The notes beneath the pieces were generated by a model that was given only the letters and a program-made list of their open reading frames with translations, did not search any database and was not told the origin of the DNA. A DNA stretch of 36,792 nt from assembly GCA_016927015.1 (NCBI GenBank), contig JAFGNM010000017.1:1-36792 (forward strand), written 5' to 3'. Of this stretch, positions 1 through 7,769 are shown one piece after another. Both the position numbers and the translations under genes were made by a program. The DNA comes from Candidatus Bathyarchaeota archaeon (GTDB lineage Archaea > Thermoproteota > Bathyarchaeia > Bathyarchaeales > Bathycorpusculaceae). Position 1 is the stretch's first letter. Each line of letters opens with the position of its first letter.

Positions 1-9
1 GCTCGAGCC

Positions 10-762
10 ATGGATTTCTTTGACCTTATGAGTATCTCACACCGCTATATGGAGATACTAAACCCTTCAACGTCTGAAAAAATCATCCAACTCGGCAAAC
101 TGCTCAAGTTGAAAAAAGGTAGTCGAGTTATCGACTTCGGTTGTGGTTGTGCCGAACCTCTCACTCTCTGGGCTGAGGAATTCGGTATCACCGGTATTGG
201 CATAGATATATCCGGGGATTTCTGCGACCGGGCTAGGGATAAGCTGGTCAAGAGAGGGGTGTCGGGCCAAATCGAAATCGTATGCTCCCCCGCGGCTGAC
301 TACGTGTTCGAAGAGGGGGCTTTCGATGCCGCAACATGTATTGGGTCAACTTTTGTTTTTGGCGGCTTCCAGCAGACAATCCAGGCGATGAAGCGGGCCG
401 TGCATCAGAATGGACGCCTCGGCATCGGTGAAACTCACTGGCTTAGCAATCAGGTACATCCGGAATATGCCCAAAAACAGACAACTACCCACACGGAACC
501 AGAACTGGCCCAATTTACCCGGAACGAAGGCTTTGAACTCGAATATATCATCCGTTCCAGCCGCGATGACTGGGACAGGTACATTTCGGATAGTTGGTAT
601 GGACTGATACGTTGGCTTGAAGAAAACCCCAACCACCCTGATCATGAACAGGTATTCAAACACTTCCGTACTGACCAGGATGATTATTTACAGTTCCAGC
701 GCCAATATATGGGTTGGGCAATGTACTGCCTCACTTCCATGAAATCTCATTCGGTGCGATAG
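10..762 (+). CDS. Class I SAM-dependent methyltransferase
   Basis: A 250-residue Rossmann-fold methyltransferase. Motif I (VIDFGCGCAEP, residues 40-50) binds SAM, the acidic IGIDIS strand (about 64-69) is motif II, and a CIGSTFVFGG strand near residue 110 fits the later core. The C-terminal half has many Trp/Tyr residues and probably forms the substrate pocket, but the substrate cannot be read from sequence. The ATG lies ten bases from the window edge and no stop precedes it in frame, so an upstream extension is not excluded, although MDFFDLMSISHRYME reads like a natural N-terminus. The gene stands alone and ends in TAG; T-rich DNA near 798-810 may end its transcript. Confidence 0.85.
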   Translation: MDFFDLMSISHRYMEILNPSTSEKIIQLGKLLKLKKGSRVIDFGCGCAEPLTLWAEEFGITGIGIDISGDFCDRARDKLVKRGVSGQIEIVCSPAADYVFEEGAFDAATCIGSTFVFGGFQQTIQAMKRAVHQNGRLGIGETHWLSNQVHPEYAQKQTTTHTEPELAQFTRNEGFELEYIIRSSRDDWDRYISDSWYGLIRWLEENPNHPDHEQVFKHFRTDQDDYLQFQRQYMGWAMYCLTSMKSHSVR

Positions 763-913
763 GCAGGATTGCCTGTCTGCAGTAAGCGCGCACCGTCATT
801 TTGTTTTTCTAAACACCTTTTTCCAATAGCCCAAAACATAATAGCTGAACCTAAAAAAACAGCCAGAACAGTACAGAGCGAAATGAACTGACTGATTTAA
901 GCTGCGGTTGACT

Positions 914-933
914 CTATTTATAGGGGGCTATAG
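914..933. repeat. C5/G5-loop hairpin motif, copy e
   Basis: Here TATAG and CTATA arms flank a run of G. Read on the minus strand it is CTATAG-CCCCC-TATAAATAG, which resembles the copies near 6310 and 19303. It lies in the gap between the first gene and the YkgJ-type gene. It may be the end of a mobile element or a regulatory hairpin. Confidence 0.45.
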
Positions 934-964
934 ACTGTTCCAAGCGCTAGCACCGCGCAACAAT

Positions 965-1369
965 TTAGCTGCGTTTCCGCATTGTTTCTGCAAGTCGTCT
1001 CTTTTTTGCTTCCGCATCTATTGTTTCCAGAAGCCTGAGCACTTTCTCGCCTCTTTTTGCTTTCTGCTTTTCAGTAACCGAACCGCGACTGGGACAAATA
1101 GTATCCACCACTATTCCTTTGTTTTCGTCGTAGATAACTGGGTAAATGCGGCAACCCAACGGTCTGTGCGCACGAACCTTGCAACACCTTTTTTCTGCAT
1201 TGTAGAAAACGCAGAATCCACGGTAATTCCTAAGCGTAGCGTAACCTTCCGAATCGAAACGCATAAAAAAGTCTCGGTCGTAGCCTTTTCTTTCTAAACG
1301 TTCAATGTCCTTCGCAGAAAGCAGCATTTCAGTTTCTGTGCAGCAAACCCCGCAACGCAAACAACGCAT
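965..1369 (-). CDS. YkgJ-type cysteine-cluster protein (putative metal-binding)
   Basis: A 134-residue protein that opens with MRCLRCGVCC, the CxxCxxCC start of the YkgJ/UPF0153 family. Further cysteines follow in FCVFYNAEKRCCKV, RPLGCRIYP and TICPSRG. In this family the conserved cysteines are thought to hold zinc or an iron-sulfur cluster; no reaction is established. The C-terminus is a lysine/arginine-rich helix. It is the last gene of a leftward run that starts near 2542, 72 bases behind the reductase gene, so co-transcription is likely. The family assignment is firm and the function is unknown. Confidence 0.82.
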   Translation of the reverse strand: MRCLRCGVCCTETEMLLSAKDIERLERKGYDRDFFMRFDSEGYATLRNYRGFCVFYNAEKRCCKVRAHRPLGCRIYPVIYDENKGIVVDTICPSRGSVTEKQKAKRGEKVLRLLETIDAEAKKRRLAETMRKRS

Positions 1370-1441
1370 AAACGTATCTTATTACGCGGCTATATTCAGC
1401 TTTTGTTTATCTCCAAGCGTTTTCATCTTTCGCAGAAAGTT

Positions 1442-2101
1442 TCATTTGCGAACGGTGTAAACCAGCCAAACGTATCCTTTGTCTAAAATCTCTGCCTTAT
1501 CCAGTTTTAGACTAATGTCTTCACTGACGTTGCTGAAGATGCTATACGATTTGCTGCCGACAATAACTGGATGGATTAACAAGCTAACTTCAGACGCCAA
1601 ACCTTGGTTCAGAAGCAAATTGCCCAGTACCCGTCCAGTGTCAGCCAACACTTTCTTCACCCCATATTTCGCGGAGAGAAGTTCAAGGGCTTTTTCTAAA
1701 TCCACATGTTTCTTGCCAACTACGTGATAGCCATAATTCCTTTCTTTAAGATGCTCAATGTATTCTTTCGGGGTTTGTTCTGACACCAAGACAACAACAT
1801 CTTTACAGAACTCAAATCTCCTGCACGTGTGAAGTAACCCTTTCAGTGCTCCTTCAGTATCAGGTATAACCCAAACGGGCAAGCTTTCAGCTCTTTTTGG
1901 CTTTTCAAAATCCTTCGCTTCTTCCGGCGGAACGCCCTCACCATACAATTCAGTGCCTACTTTGACAGTGTTCGAGCCAATCAAGTGAGCGTCTGGCTTG
2001 TAATTTCCCGCAATCTGGTAATGCAACTCCATATTTGGTTCAAAATCAGTAAGAGAACCATCAAGACTCACTGAGTTGTGAATAATAACTTTCGGCATCA
2101 T
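1442..2101 (-). CDS. RibD C-terminal/DHFR-like reductase (probable diaminopyrimidine-ribosylphosphate reductase)
   Basis: A 219-residue protein of the RibD C-terminal family. It has the N-terminal strand VIIHNSVSLDGSL, the DAHLIGSNTVKVG segment and a late VKKVLADTGRVLGNLLL segment, where the family normally has a GG nucleotide-binding turn. In archaeal riboflavin synthesis this fold reduces the ribosylaminopyrimidine phosphate with NADPH; related reductases act on other substrates, so the exact reaction is inferred. The start has two adjacent ATG codons behind a GGGGT ribosome site. The stop of the 79-residue gene is 54 bases upstream, so it probably sits in that operon. No other riboflavin gene is visible nearby. 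Confidence 0.78.
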   Translation of the reverse strand: MMPKVIIHNSVSLDGSLTDFEPNMELHYQIAGNYKPDAHLIGSNTVKVGTELYGEGVPPEEAKDFEKPKRAESLPVWVIPDTEGALKGLLHTCRRFEFCKDVVVLVSEQTPKEYIEHLKERNYGYHVVGKKHVDLEKALELLSAKYGVKKVLADTGRVLGNLLLNQGLASEVSLLIHPVIVGSKSYSIFSNVSEDISLKLDKAEILDKGYVWLVYTVRK

Positions 2102-2155
2102 TACGTTACCCCATTAAAGCTGCTAATCCTTCCAACTACTTCTTTCAGGCGTGTT

Positions 2156-2395
2156 TCAGCCTGCCGTTTGCAGAAGACTCAGATTCAGCAGCTCTGCCCA
2201 CGCGATGTTTCGAAGCGGCACGCAAGCACTTTTGCGGTTTCCGTAAGGAACGTAGTCAACCAGACTTCCTTTTCCGAAATCATTCTTTCGAATTCCAGTC
2301 AACTGCACATTAACTATCACTGCACCGTCCTTCAGATGCAGATTCACGTTTTTTCCCAAAAAAGATTTGGCGCTGTTCAAACTAAAACTTTCCAT
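2156..2395 (-). CDS. Conserved small protein, Sm-like character, unknown function
   Basis: A 79-residue soluble protein. The segment GKNVNLHLKDGAVIVNVQLTGI looks like the first strands of a small beta barrel such as an Sm/LSm or SH3 fold (a turn followed by alternating hydrophobic residues), but the match is too weak for a family call. It starts three bases after the stop of the 47-residue zinc protein and precedes the reductase gene, so it sits inside a tight leftward operon. That placement and its even composition argue that it is real. No signal peptide or membrane segment is present. Confidence 0.6.
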   Translation of the reverse strand: MESFSLNSAKSFLGKNVNLHLKDGAVIVNVQLTGIRKNDFGKGSLVDYVPYGNRKSACVPLRNIAWAELLNLSLLQTAG

Positions 2396-2398
2396 AGG

Positions 2399-2542
2399 TT
2401 AATCGCCCCAACTAACTTCATCATCTGCTATGCTGCTCCAGCACTGCGTGCATATGGGCAGTTTTTCACCTTTAATCTGAATGTAAAGTTTGATGTTTTC
2501 GCTTTTACAGTTATTTTTCCAAGGATTCTTACAATGCTCCAT
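2399..2542 (-). CDS. 47-residue zinc-binding-type microprotein
   Basis: A short gene with four cysteines: MEHCKNPWKNNC at the start and LPICTQCW in the second half. The C-x7-C and C-x2-C pairs, about 19 residues apart, fit a single zinc site. A GAGGT ribosome site lies about nine bases before the ATG, and the stop is three bases before the next start at 2395, which supports a real, co-translated first gene of the leftward operon. Its function is unknown; small zinc proteins of this type often bind nucleic acid or a partner protein. Confidence 0.65.
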   Translation of the reverse strand: MEHCKNPWKNNCKSENIKLYIQIKGEKLPICTQCWSSIADDEVSWGD

Positions 2543-2693
2543 TTCTGTAGACCTCACACACTTCAGCAACCTGTTGTATCAAAAATCGCTTTTAAAACAC
2601 ATGATGAAACTACTCTTGGACGCTGTAGAGAGGTGAGTTAAAGTAAAACCTTATAGGTTAAACGCATCAAATTGAGTTTGAAGGCGAGAATTT

Positions 2694-3119
2694 ATGGACA
2701 TTTATACACTTATAGCTACGGTCAGCTTGGTCCTTCAGATAGCTGTTCTCATCTTGCTTTTCGGCAGCTTAGGTCTGAAAGGAAGGAAAAAGCTTCGCCA
2801 GCACGGCATCACAATGCTCATAGCCGTTGTCCTGCACACCATTTCGATATTAGCTGTCATGATACCTTCTTTCGGCGTCATAACTTCAGGAGATTTCCCA
2901 GTGCTTATTTCGGCAATAGCATATGTTCACGGAATAACTGGAATCATAGCAGAAGTTTTCGGCGTTTGGATAATAGCCACATGGCGCTTGCGCACGTCAC
3001 TCCAGTACTGTGCCCCTAAAAAGAAACTTATGCGCCTCACCCTAATCTTATGGCTTATCGCATTATTCTTAGGCATCCTGCTATACCTGCATTTCTACAC
3101 AACGCTTCTACCGTTATAG
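2694..3119 (+). CDS. Four-helix membrane protein, DUF420-like
   Basis: A 141-residue integral membrane protein with four predicted helices: about residues 5-25, 39-60, 70-93 and 111-136. Histidines occur in or near the helices (QHGITM, VVLHTI, YVHGIT), and the last helix RLTLILWLIALFLGILLYL matches the feel of DUF420/YozB proteins, which are sometimes linked to heme or cytochrome oxidase assembly. The histidines could bind heme, but this is not shown. It is divergent from the 2542-965 operon with a shared AT-rich gap of about 150 bases. The family call is tentative and the membrane nature certain. Confidence 0.65.
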   Translation: MDIYTLIATVSLVLQIAVLILLFGSLGLKGRKKLRQHGITMLIAVVLHTISILAVMIPSFGVITSGDFPVLISAIAYVHGITGIIAEVFGVWIIATWRLRTSLQYCAPKKKLMRLTLILWLIALFLGILLYLHFYTTLLPL

Positions 3120-3142
3120 GCAAAACTTGAACTGAACAGCGA

Positions 3143-3688
3143 TTAAATCTGGACTATTTCAGGCGTTATAGCTTCCTTTGTAATTTTCAGCAACGCCACT
3201 GAAGGCTTGTTTATGAAAGAAGACATGGGGTTTGTTGGACTTCCCGGATTTATGTACAGGATTTTTCCTTCCCATTTAATGTGGGCATTGTGCGTGTGCC
3301 CATAAACAAAAGCGTCAAAACCGTTCTGCTTGGCAATCTCCCTCATCTTGCCCCTCCCAAATAGAGTGCTCGGATCGTGCATAACGCCTATTTTCCAGCC
3401 GTAAACTTTTAAGGAGTTAAGCTTAGGTAAAGCGCCGCTGACTTCTGGTCCGTCCATGTTTCCGTGAACAGCTAAAACAGGGGCAAGCTGCTCCAGCTGG
3501 TCAAGGACATCTAGCTGTACGAGGTCACCTGCGTGCACAATGAAATCCACGTTCTCGAAAATTTTGAAAACCATCTTGGGAATGCAGCTTGCTCTTGCGG
3601 GTACGTGTGTGTCAGATATCAAACCAACCGTTTTGAATGCTTTAACATTTGCCATCTCACGCGAAATTATTGTTAGCTCGCTGGTCAT
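3143..3688 (-). CDS. YfcE/MJ0936-type metallophosphoesterase
   Basis: A calcineurin-like phosphoesterase of the small archaeal/bacterial YfcE group. All family motifs are visible: GLISDTH, HAGD, HGNMDG, MHD, YGHTH and NPGS, which together hold two divalent metals. Family members hydrolyse phosphodiesters such as bis-p-nitrophenyl phosphate in vitro; the natural substrate here is unknown. The frame stays open up to 3757, but an ATATTTATTAT promoter at about 3738-3748 would place the transcript start near 3720, so the ATG at 3688, behind AGGGCGG, is preferred. The ATG at 3655, which begins MANVKAFKTVGLISDTH, is the other candidate. Confidence 0.88.
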   Translation of the reverse strand: MTSELTIISREMANVKAFKTVGLISDTHVPARASCIPKMVFKIFENVDFIVHAGDLVQLDVLDQLEQLAPVLAVHGNMDGPEVSGALPKLNSLKVYGWKIGVMHDPSTLFGRGKMREIAKQNGFDAFVYGHTHNAHIKWEGKILYINPGSPTNPMSSFINKPSVALLKITKEAITPEIVQI

Positions 3689-3867
3689 TTTTTCCGCCCT
3701 TTTCGAGAAGAGTGCACGTGTCTTAGAGTAATGATGAGAGGGATAATAAATATTCACGTTTACCGCAAGTTGTTTTGGCGTAAATTGCTGTTTTTTACAA
3801 GTATCTTACCACTGCTTGGTGGCAACTTTAAATGTGGTGGCTACCATAGTGCTTATTGGGGTAAGTT

Positions 3868-3957
3868 TTGGCTATAACAGATGCAAAACGCGTGAAAAAA
3901 CCTAAACTTCCAAAGAAAAGGCTGCTGAAGAAGTCGGTGAAAAGAAAAGGTCGGTGA
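3868..3957 (+). CDS. Candidate 29-residue very basic microprotein
   Basis: A TTG codon five bases after a GGGGT ribosome site opens a frame of 29 residues, about half of them Lys or Arg (for example RVKKPKLPKKRLLKK). It stops three bases before the zinc-ribbon start at 3961. Spacing and ribosome site suggest translational coupling, but so short a lysine-rich frame could be chance. No known family is recognised. Confidence 0.35.
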   Translation: MAITDAKRVKKPKLPKKRLLKKSVKRKGR

Positions 3958-3960
3958 CGC

Positions 3961-4188
3961 ATGTTGACTGGCAAGCCGCGAAAAACTCAGAAGCCACGGA
4001 AAGCCATGTTTTCAGTTAAGTTCTGCCCTAAATGCGGCTCAACCGATGTTTTCTGGGCTCAAGGTATGCCGCAATTCTGGTCGCTGTGGCAGTGCAGGAA
4101 CTGTGGCTATCGTGGAGCATTCATATTGGAAGATGGTAACCTTGCTCCTAAGCTTCAAGAAGAATGGGAAAAAAGGAATACTCATTGA
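3961..4188 (+). CDS. Small zinc-ribbon protein
   Basis: A 75-residue protein with two CxxC knuckles: KFCPKCGS (residues 21-28) and WQCRNCGYRG (about 44-53), forming a typical zinc ribbon. A basic leader (MLTGKPRKTQKPRK) comes first, so nucleic-acid binding is plausible. GGTGA lies four bases before the ATG, which supports this start over the internal methionine at residue 16. It directly follows the basic micro-ORF at 3868-3957. Such ribbons are common in archaeal transcription and translation factors, but no specific partner can be named. Confidence 0.72.
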   Translation: MLTGKPRKTQKPRKAMFSVKFCPKCGSTDVFWAQGMPQFWSLWQCRNCGYRGAFILEDGNLAPKLQEEWEKRNTH

Positions 4189-4223
4189 CTGCTTTGCAGC
4201 AGTATGAGCTTTTCTGGGTTTGG

Positions 4224-4730
4224 TTACTCGGATTTTGCCAAGTACTTTAGATTAAATGGTTTGATTGCGGTTCCAGTTTTCAAGTCTGCGTTAAAAGTCT
4301 GGCTTTCAATTATCCAGTCTGACAGCTCTGAGTCCTGTGCTTTTATGAATTCAGCAAAATCTGAAAAGCTTTTGTGAAGTGAAACACAAACTGCGTCCCA
4401 ACCCATTCCTCTTCCATCTGTAACTAGGAGGACGTTCGGCTGGTTCATGTACCATTCGTTCAGGTTTTTCAGGGCTTTTTCTTTTTCTTGTCCTGTTTTT
4501 TGTTTTAGTTTGCTTTTCAGGAAAGTGAACGCGGCAATTTCGAATCCGATTTTTCCGAATTTCGGTACTATTGTGTATCCTTCGATGTAGTTTTGTTCTA
4601 GTAGGGCTCTTCTTCGGGTTACGGTGGGTTGAGAGACTCCTAAAGCTTTGGCTAGTTGCCTGTCGCTTCTGTGGGAGTCTTTCATTAACTCAAATAAGAG
4701 TTTATAATCGATGGGTTTAAGTTCTTTCAT
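4224..4730 (-). CDS. Lrp/AsnC-like winged-helix transcription regulator
   Basis: A protein of about 168 residues. Its N-terminus carries a winged helix with recognition helix SQPTVTRRRALLEQNYIEGYT, the sequence style of archaeal Lrp/AsnC proteins. The second half (from IGFEIAAFTF) is an alpha/beta domain that does not show the classic RAM effector signature clearly. The frame is open to 4811, but a TATA box at 4772-4780 sits inside that extension and would start transcription near 4750, so the ATG at 4730 is chosen. It is divergent from the M20 peptidase gene and could regulate it, which is only inferred. Confidence 0.8.
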   Translation of the reverse strand: MKELKPIDYKLLFELMKDSHRSDRQLAKALGVSQPTVTRRRALLEQNYIEGYTIVPKFGKIGFEIAAFTFLKSKLKQKTGQEKEKALKNLNEWYMNQPNVLLVTDGRGMGWDAVCVSLHKSFSDFAEFIKAQDSELSDWIIESQTFNADLKTGTAIKPFNLKYLAKSE

Positions 4731-4771
4731 TCTGAATCTAACCTGTTTATTCCATAAGCATTTTCGATTGC

Positions 4772-4780
4772 ATATATAAA
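4772..4780 (-). promoter_or_regulatory. TATA box of the Lrp-like gene
   Basis: The minus strand reads TTTATATATG here, close to the archaeal TATA consensus. The expected transcript start is about 4750, roughly 20 nt before the ATG at 4730. Confidence 0.6.
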
Positions 4781-4896
4781 CTTCATTGTTGCTCCAGCGT
4801 AATTGGCTCATTACTTTTTATAAGCAAATGATTCAAATCTGTTGAGAATGCACAGGAAAATCTTAAGAGAAGCGGGTTCTTAAAAATTGTAGCTGA

Positions 4897-6267
4897 GTGA
4901 TTGATGAAATGTCTGTTCAGTTACTGAAGGATGTTGAAGACGAAGTTACACGTTTCCTAAGCGAGCTGATTCGCATAAATACAACTAATCCGCCTGGAAA
5001 CGAAACTGCAGCGGCAAAATATGTGGGTGAAAACCTAAGCCAAGACGGTTTCAAGTGTGAGTTTTTTGAGTCTGCGCCTGGAAGAGGCAGCGTGGTTACT
5101 CGTTTGAAGGGAACTGGTGAGAAGCCGAGTTTGCTTTTGTTGTCTCATTTGGATGTGGTTGCTGCTGACGCAAAGGAGTGGAGTGTGGACCCTTTTGGCG
5201 GTGTAGTTAAGGATGGTTTTGTTTGGGGTCGTGGCGCTTTGGACATGAAGGGCATGACTGCTGTAGAAGTTATGGTTATGAAGCTTTTGAAGAGAAACGG
5301 GGTTGCGCTGAAGGGTGACGTTGTTTTGGCTGCGACGGCTGACGAGGAGCAGGGTGGCTTGTCAGGGGCTGATTATCTTTTGCGTAATTATCCCGAGAAG
5401 GTTTTTGCTCCTTATGTTTTGAATGAGGGTGGTGGGGTGGCGGTTCCGACGAGGAATGGGAACGTGTTTACGGTGCAGACTGCTGAGAAGGGGATTTTGT
5501 GGTTTAAGGTGAAGGCTAAGGGTGTTCCTGGGCATGGTTCGATGCCTAATGTGGCGGATAATGCTATTATGCGGATGAATAGGGTTATTGGGAAGCTTGG
5601 GAATTATCGTTCGCGGGTTTCGGTTGTTCCGACGGTGAAGCGGTTTCTTGAGGAGATGGCTCGTGAAGATCCTTTGTTGGAGGAGCCGTTTTCGCGTTTG
5701 CTTGCGAATCCTGAGTTGAGCGATGAGATTTTGGATGAGTTGGCGAAAACTGCACCTGATTTGGCTGAGGAGATTAGGCCTCGTTTGAAGATGACTATTG
5801 CGCCAACGATTATTCGTGGTGGTGTGAAGGAGAATATTATTCCTTCGGAGTGTGAGGCGGTGTTTGACTGTAGGATTCTTCCTGGGCAGGAGTCTGCGCA
5901 AGCGATTGGGTTGATTAAGGGGTTGCTTGGCGAGGTTGATTCGGAGAAGCTTGCGTTTGAGGGGTTGCAGGTGCAGGAGCCTTCTGAGTCAACGGCGGAA
6001 ACTCCGCTTTATGACGTAATCTCTGCGGTGCTGAGGGAGTTTGAGCCTGATTGTGGGGTGACTCCGATGCTTACAACAGGTGGGACTGATTCGCGTTTCT
6101 TCCGGAGAATGGGTAGCGTGTGCTACGGTTTTCAACCCATGTTCCCAGAGGTGTCTTCAGGCAAAGTCGTCAAAAGAGAACACGGCATAGATGAACGCAT
6201 AAGCATAGAAAACCTTGTTTTCGGAACAAGCATACTCTACGAAACCGTCAAAAAATTCATGAGCTAA
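4897..6267 (+). CDS. M20-family metallopeptidase/deacylase (ArgE/DapE/CPG2-like)
   Basis: A 456-residue zinc hydrolase of the M20 family. The metal and catalytic residues are all present: SHLDVV (His84, with Asp86), GRGALDMKG (Asp116), the catalytic pair in TADEEQGG (Glu150, Glu151), NEGG (Glu177), GHGSMP in the lid domain (His213) and REHGIDERIS near the end (His429). It probably cleaves an N-acyl amino acid or a short peptide in the cytoplasm; the substrate is not resolved. The GTG at 4897 gives this length. The ATG at 4909 is equally plausible, because TTCTTAAAAA at 4878-4887 would place a leaderless start there. Synonymous sites swing from G/T-rich in the middle of the gene to A/C-rich at its end. 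Confidence 0.9.
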   Translation: MIDEMSVQLLKDVEDEVTRFLSELIRINTTNPPGNETAAAKYVGENLSQDGFKCEFFESAPGRGSVVTRLKGTGEKPSLLLLSHLDVVAADAKEWSVDPFGGVVKDGFVWGRGALDMKGMTAVEVMVMKLLKRNGVALKGDVVLAATADEEQGGLSGADYLLRNYPEKVFAPYVLNEGGGVAVPTRNGNVFTVQTAEKGILWFKVKAKGVPGHGSMPNVADNAIMRMNRVIGKLGNYRSRVSVVPTVKRFLEEMAREDPLLEEPFSRLLANPELSDEILDELAKTAPDLAEEIRPRLKMTIAPTIIRGGVKENIIPSECEAVFDCRILPGQESAQAIGLIKGLLGEVDSEKLAFEGLQVQEPSESTAETPLYDVISAVLREFEPDCGVTPMLTTGGTDSRFFRRMGSVCYGFQPMFPEVSSGKVVKREHGIDERISIENLVFGTSILYETVKKFMS

Positions 6268-6304
6268 CACATGCAACACGTGAAACTCTAGTGCTCGGCA
6301 AAAC

Positions 6305-6335
6305 TTATACCCCCTTATATACACTATAAATAGCG
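6305..6335. repeat. C5-loop hairpin motif, copy d (possible insertion-element end)
   Basis: TTATA-CCCCC-TTATATA is followed by CTATAAATAGCG. The same layout recurs at 19299-19332. It lies 15 to 45 bases beyond the stop of the decayed transposase, where the end of an insertion element would be expected. Confidence 0.5.
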
Positions 6336-6350
6336 TTTCTGTGGGTAGTG

Positions 6351-6611
6351 TTACCTCTGTGACTGTTTCAACTCCCTGTTACTTTTCGTCTGCTGTGCGT
6401 TCTGAATTAGAGTAATCCATTTGTTATTTCCTTGAACTGTTATTCTACATGCTTCTGCGGGAGTTTTACCGAGTGCCTGATGCTCTCGGATAAAGTTGTG
6501 GTAAAGTTGGCAACCTTGCAGAATCTCCGTGTCTGCGGTTTTTAGTCCCCGCATGGTTTTTTCTCTGCCCTGGTAGTCGGTTTAGTTTGTGCTCTGATTG
6601 TGGTGGAAATG
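6351..6611 (-). pseudogene. Decayed DDE transposase, C-terminal remnant
   Basis: The last 67 codons encode EKTMRGLK...YHNFIREHQALGKTPAEACRI...NKWITLIQNAQ (shown with gaps), the well-known C-terminal end of archaeal DDE insertion-sequence transposases with the YHNFIRxH...GKTPAEA block. Family alignment places more catalytic-core sequence upstream. In frame there is a TAA at 6582-6584 and beyond it only weak resemblance (HFHHNQSTN against the usual N-rich block), then further stops. The catalytic D, D and most of the protein are gone. It fills the gap between the M20 peptidase and the prenyltransferase and is a relic, not an active element. The upstream limit given here is approximate. Confidence 0.75.
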
Positions 6612-6688
6612 GACGGCTGGTTCTTGTCGGGGCAGTCTGTGCTGTTTTTGTTTGGTTTGATGTGGATTTTATGTTTCTGTGGAGAACT

Positions 6689-6698
6689 GTTTAAATAA
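6689..6698 (+). promoter_or_regulatory. TATA box for the UbiA gene
   Basis: TGTTTAAATAA lies about 27 nt before the ATG at 6722, the spacing expected if this mRNA is leaderless. Confidence 0.5.
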
Positions 6699-6721
6699 CG
6701 TGTTTGTTGCCTTAAGGGTTT

Positions 6722-7612
6722 ATGTTCAATGATTTGAAGGGTTTTGCCCAGTTTATCTCTGTAGAGAGAGGCTTGATGGTTTTGATGATTTCTGTAGGGG
6801 CAAGCTTTCTTATGGGTGAGGCGCTTGTGTGGTTTGACGCGGTTTTCCTCGGCGTAATCGCGTTCTGCATTTGGAGCGCCGCAGACGCTATGAACAACAT
6901 TTTCGACGTTGACCTCGACGTGCTCTCAGACCCGTTTAGAGCGGAGTTCACGAAGAAACTGGGAAAACTCGGGCTGTTCGTAGCCATGTTCTTCACCGCG
7001 CTCTCCTTGATATTGGGCGCGTTCACCATGACACCCTACGTGGTACTGTTCATCGCTGTTGGCATAATGTTCGGCGTGCTCTATTCGGTTCCGCCTTTCA
7101 GGCTAAGAAAAACCGCCTACAAACCCATCGTAAACTTCACAGTCGGCGCAGTCCCAGTCCTGATAGTCGCCGCCTTCTTCAACGTGTTCTCAATCAACAT
7201 CGTAGCCCTTGTGCTACTCATCGGCGTAACCACAGCCGTCAACAGCCTATGGGAAGACCTAGCGGATTACGCTTCAGACTTCACCAGCGGCTCCCGAACA
7301 ATCCCCATCATACTCGGCTTCAAACGAGGACTCATATTCACCATAATCATGGGCTACACCCTAATCCCCCTAATGGTTCTGGTCGGCGCACTCTTCCAAC
7401 TAGGCTGGACATACTACCTTACACTGGCAGCACTCTCAGCCTTTGTCTCACTCCGCGTATACCAAAAACGCACCTTACTCAAAGAAGGGGACACGAAACA
7501 ACTGTTCAAGCTAGGCGAAGTACTTGCCAAAGACTTCGTCATAATAGCAATAGCATTCACGCTAAGCCTAATGCTTAGCAGCCTGCTAAAAATCGTCCCT
7601 ACCCTCTTCTAA
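6722..7612 (+). CDS. UbiA-family membrane prenyltransferase
   Basis: A 296-residue polytopic enzyme that transfers a prenyl chain from a prenyl diphosphate to an acceptor. The first Asp-rich motif is NNIFDVDLD (residues 58-66), YSVPPFRLR follows at 121-129, and the second Asp-rich stretch is EDLADYASD (178-186). These bind Mg-diphosphate. Eight or nine membrane helices are apparent. In archaea the family includes digeranylgeranylglyceryl phosphate synthase and quinone or heme prenyltransferases; the sequence alone does not choose between them. A TATA box 27 nt upstream suggests a leaderless message. Codon third positions are strongly C/A-rich from about 7100 on, unlike the M20 gene before it. 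Confidence 0.9.
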   Translation: MFNDLKGFAQFISVERGLMVLMISVGASFLMGEALVWFDAVFLGVIAFCIWSAADAMNNIFDVDLDVLSDPFRAEFTKKLGKLGLFVAMFFTALSLILGAFTMTPYVVLFIAVGIMFGVLYSVPPFRLRKTAYKPIVNFTVGAVPVLIVAAFFNVFSINIVALVLLIGVTTAVNSLWEDLADYASDFTSGSRTIPIILGFKRGLIFTIIMGYTLIPLMVLVGALFQLGWTYYLTLAALSAFVSLRVYQKRTLLKEGDTKQLFKLGEVLAKDFVIIAIAFTLSLMLSSLLKIVPTLF

Positions 7613-7769
7613 AGTTCTTCAAAAACGTCAAGTTATCAAGTTGTTAAAACCTCAAAGTAAAAACGTAAAATGAGCAAACAAAAGCATGACTTTAGTGCCA
7701 CAACCTTTTTAAAAAACAGATGTTGCTGCTTGATAACTCGCAAACCTTACGAAAAAGGAAACTTGAAAA

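Noticed and set aside
2078-2641. 187-codon plus-strand frame across the small leftward genes
   Set aside because: Overlaps two coupled minus-strand genes with good ribosome sites and has no protein-like pattern.
4900-4930. Box C/D-like TGATGA and CTGA pair at the M20 start
   Set aside because: The first box lacks the leading purine, the sites lie inside the coding region and no guide match can be tested.
5362-5901. 179-codon open frame on the minus strand inside the M20 peptidase gene
   Set aside because: Product is an unnatural Arg/Asn/Thr-rich string; the frame is open only because the coding strand is G/T-rich there.
7249-7578. 109-codon plus frame inside UbiA
   Set aside because: His/Pro/Thr-rich shadow of the C/A-rich prenyltransferase codons.
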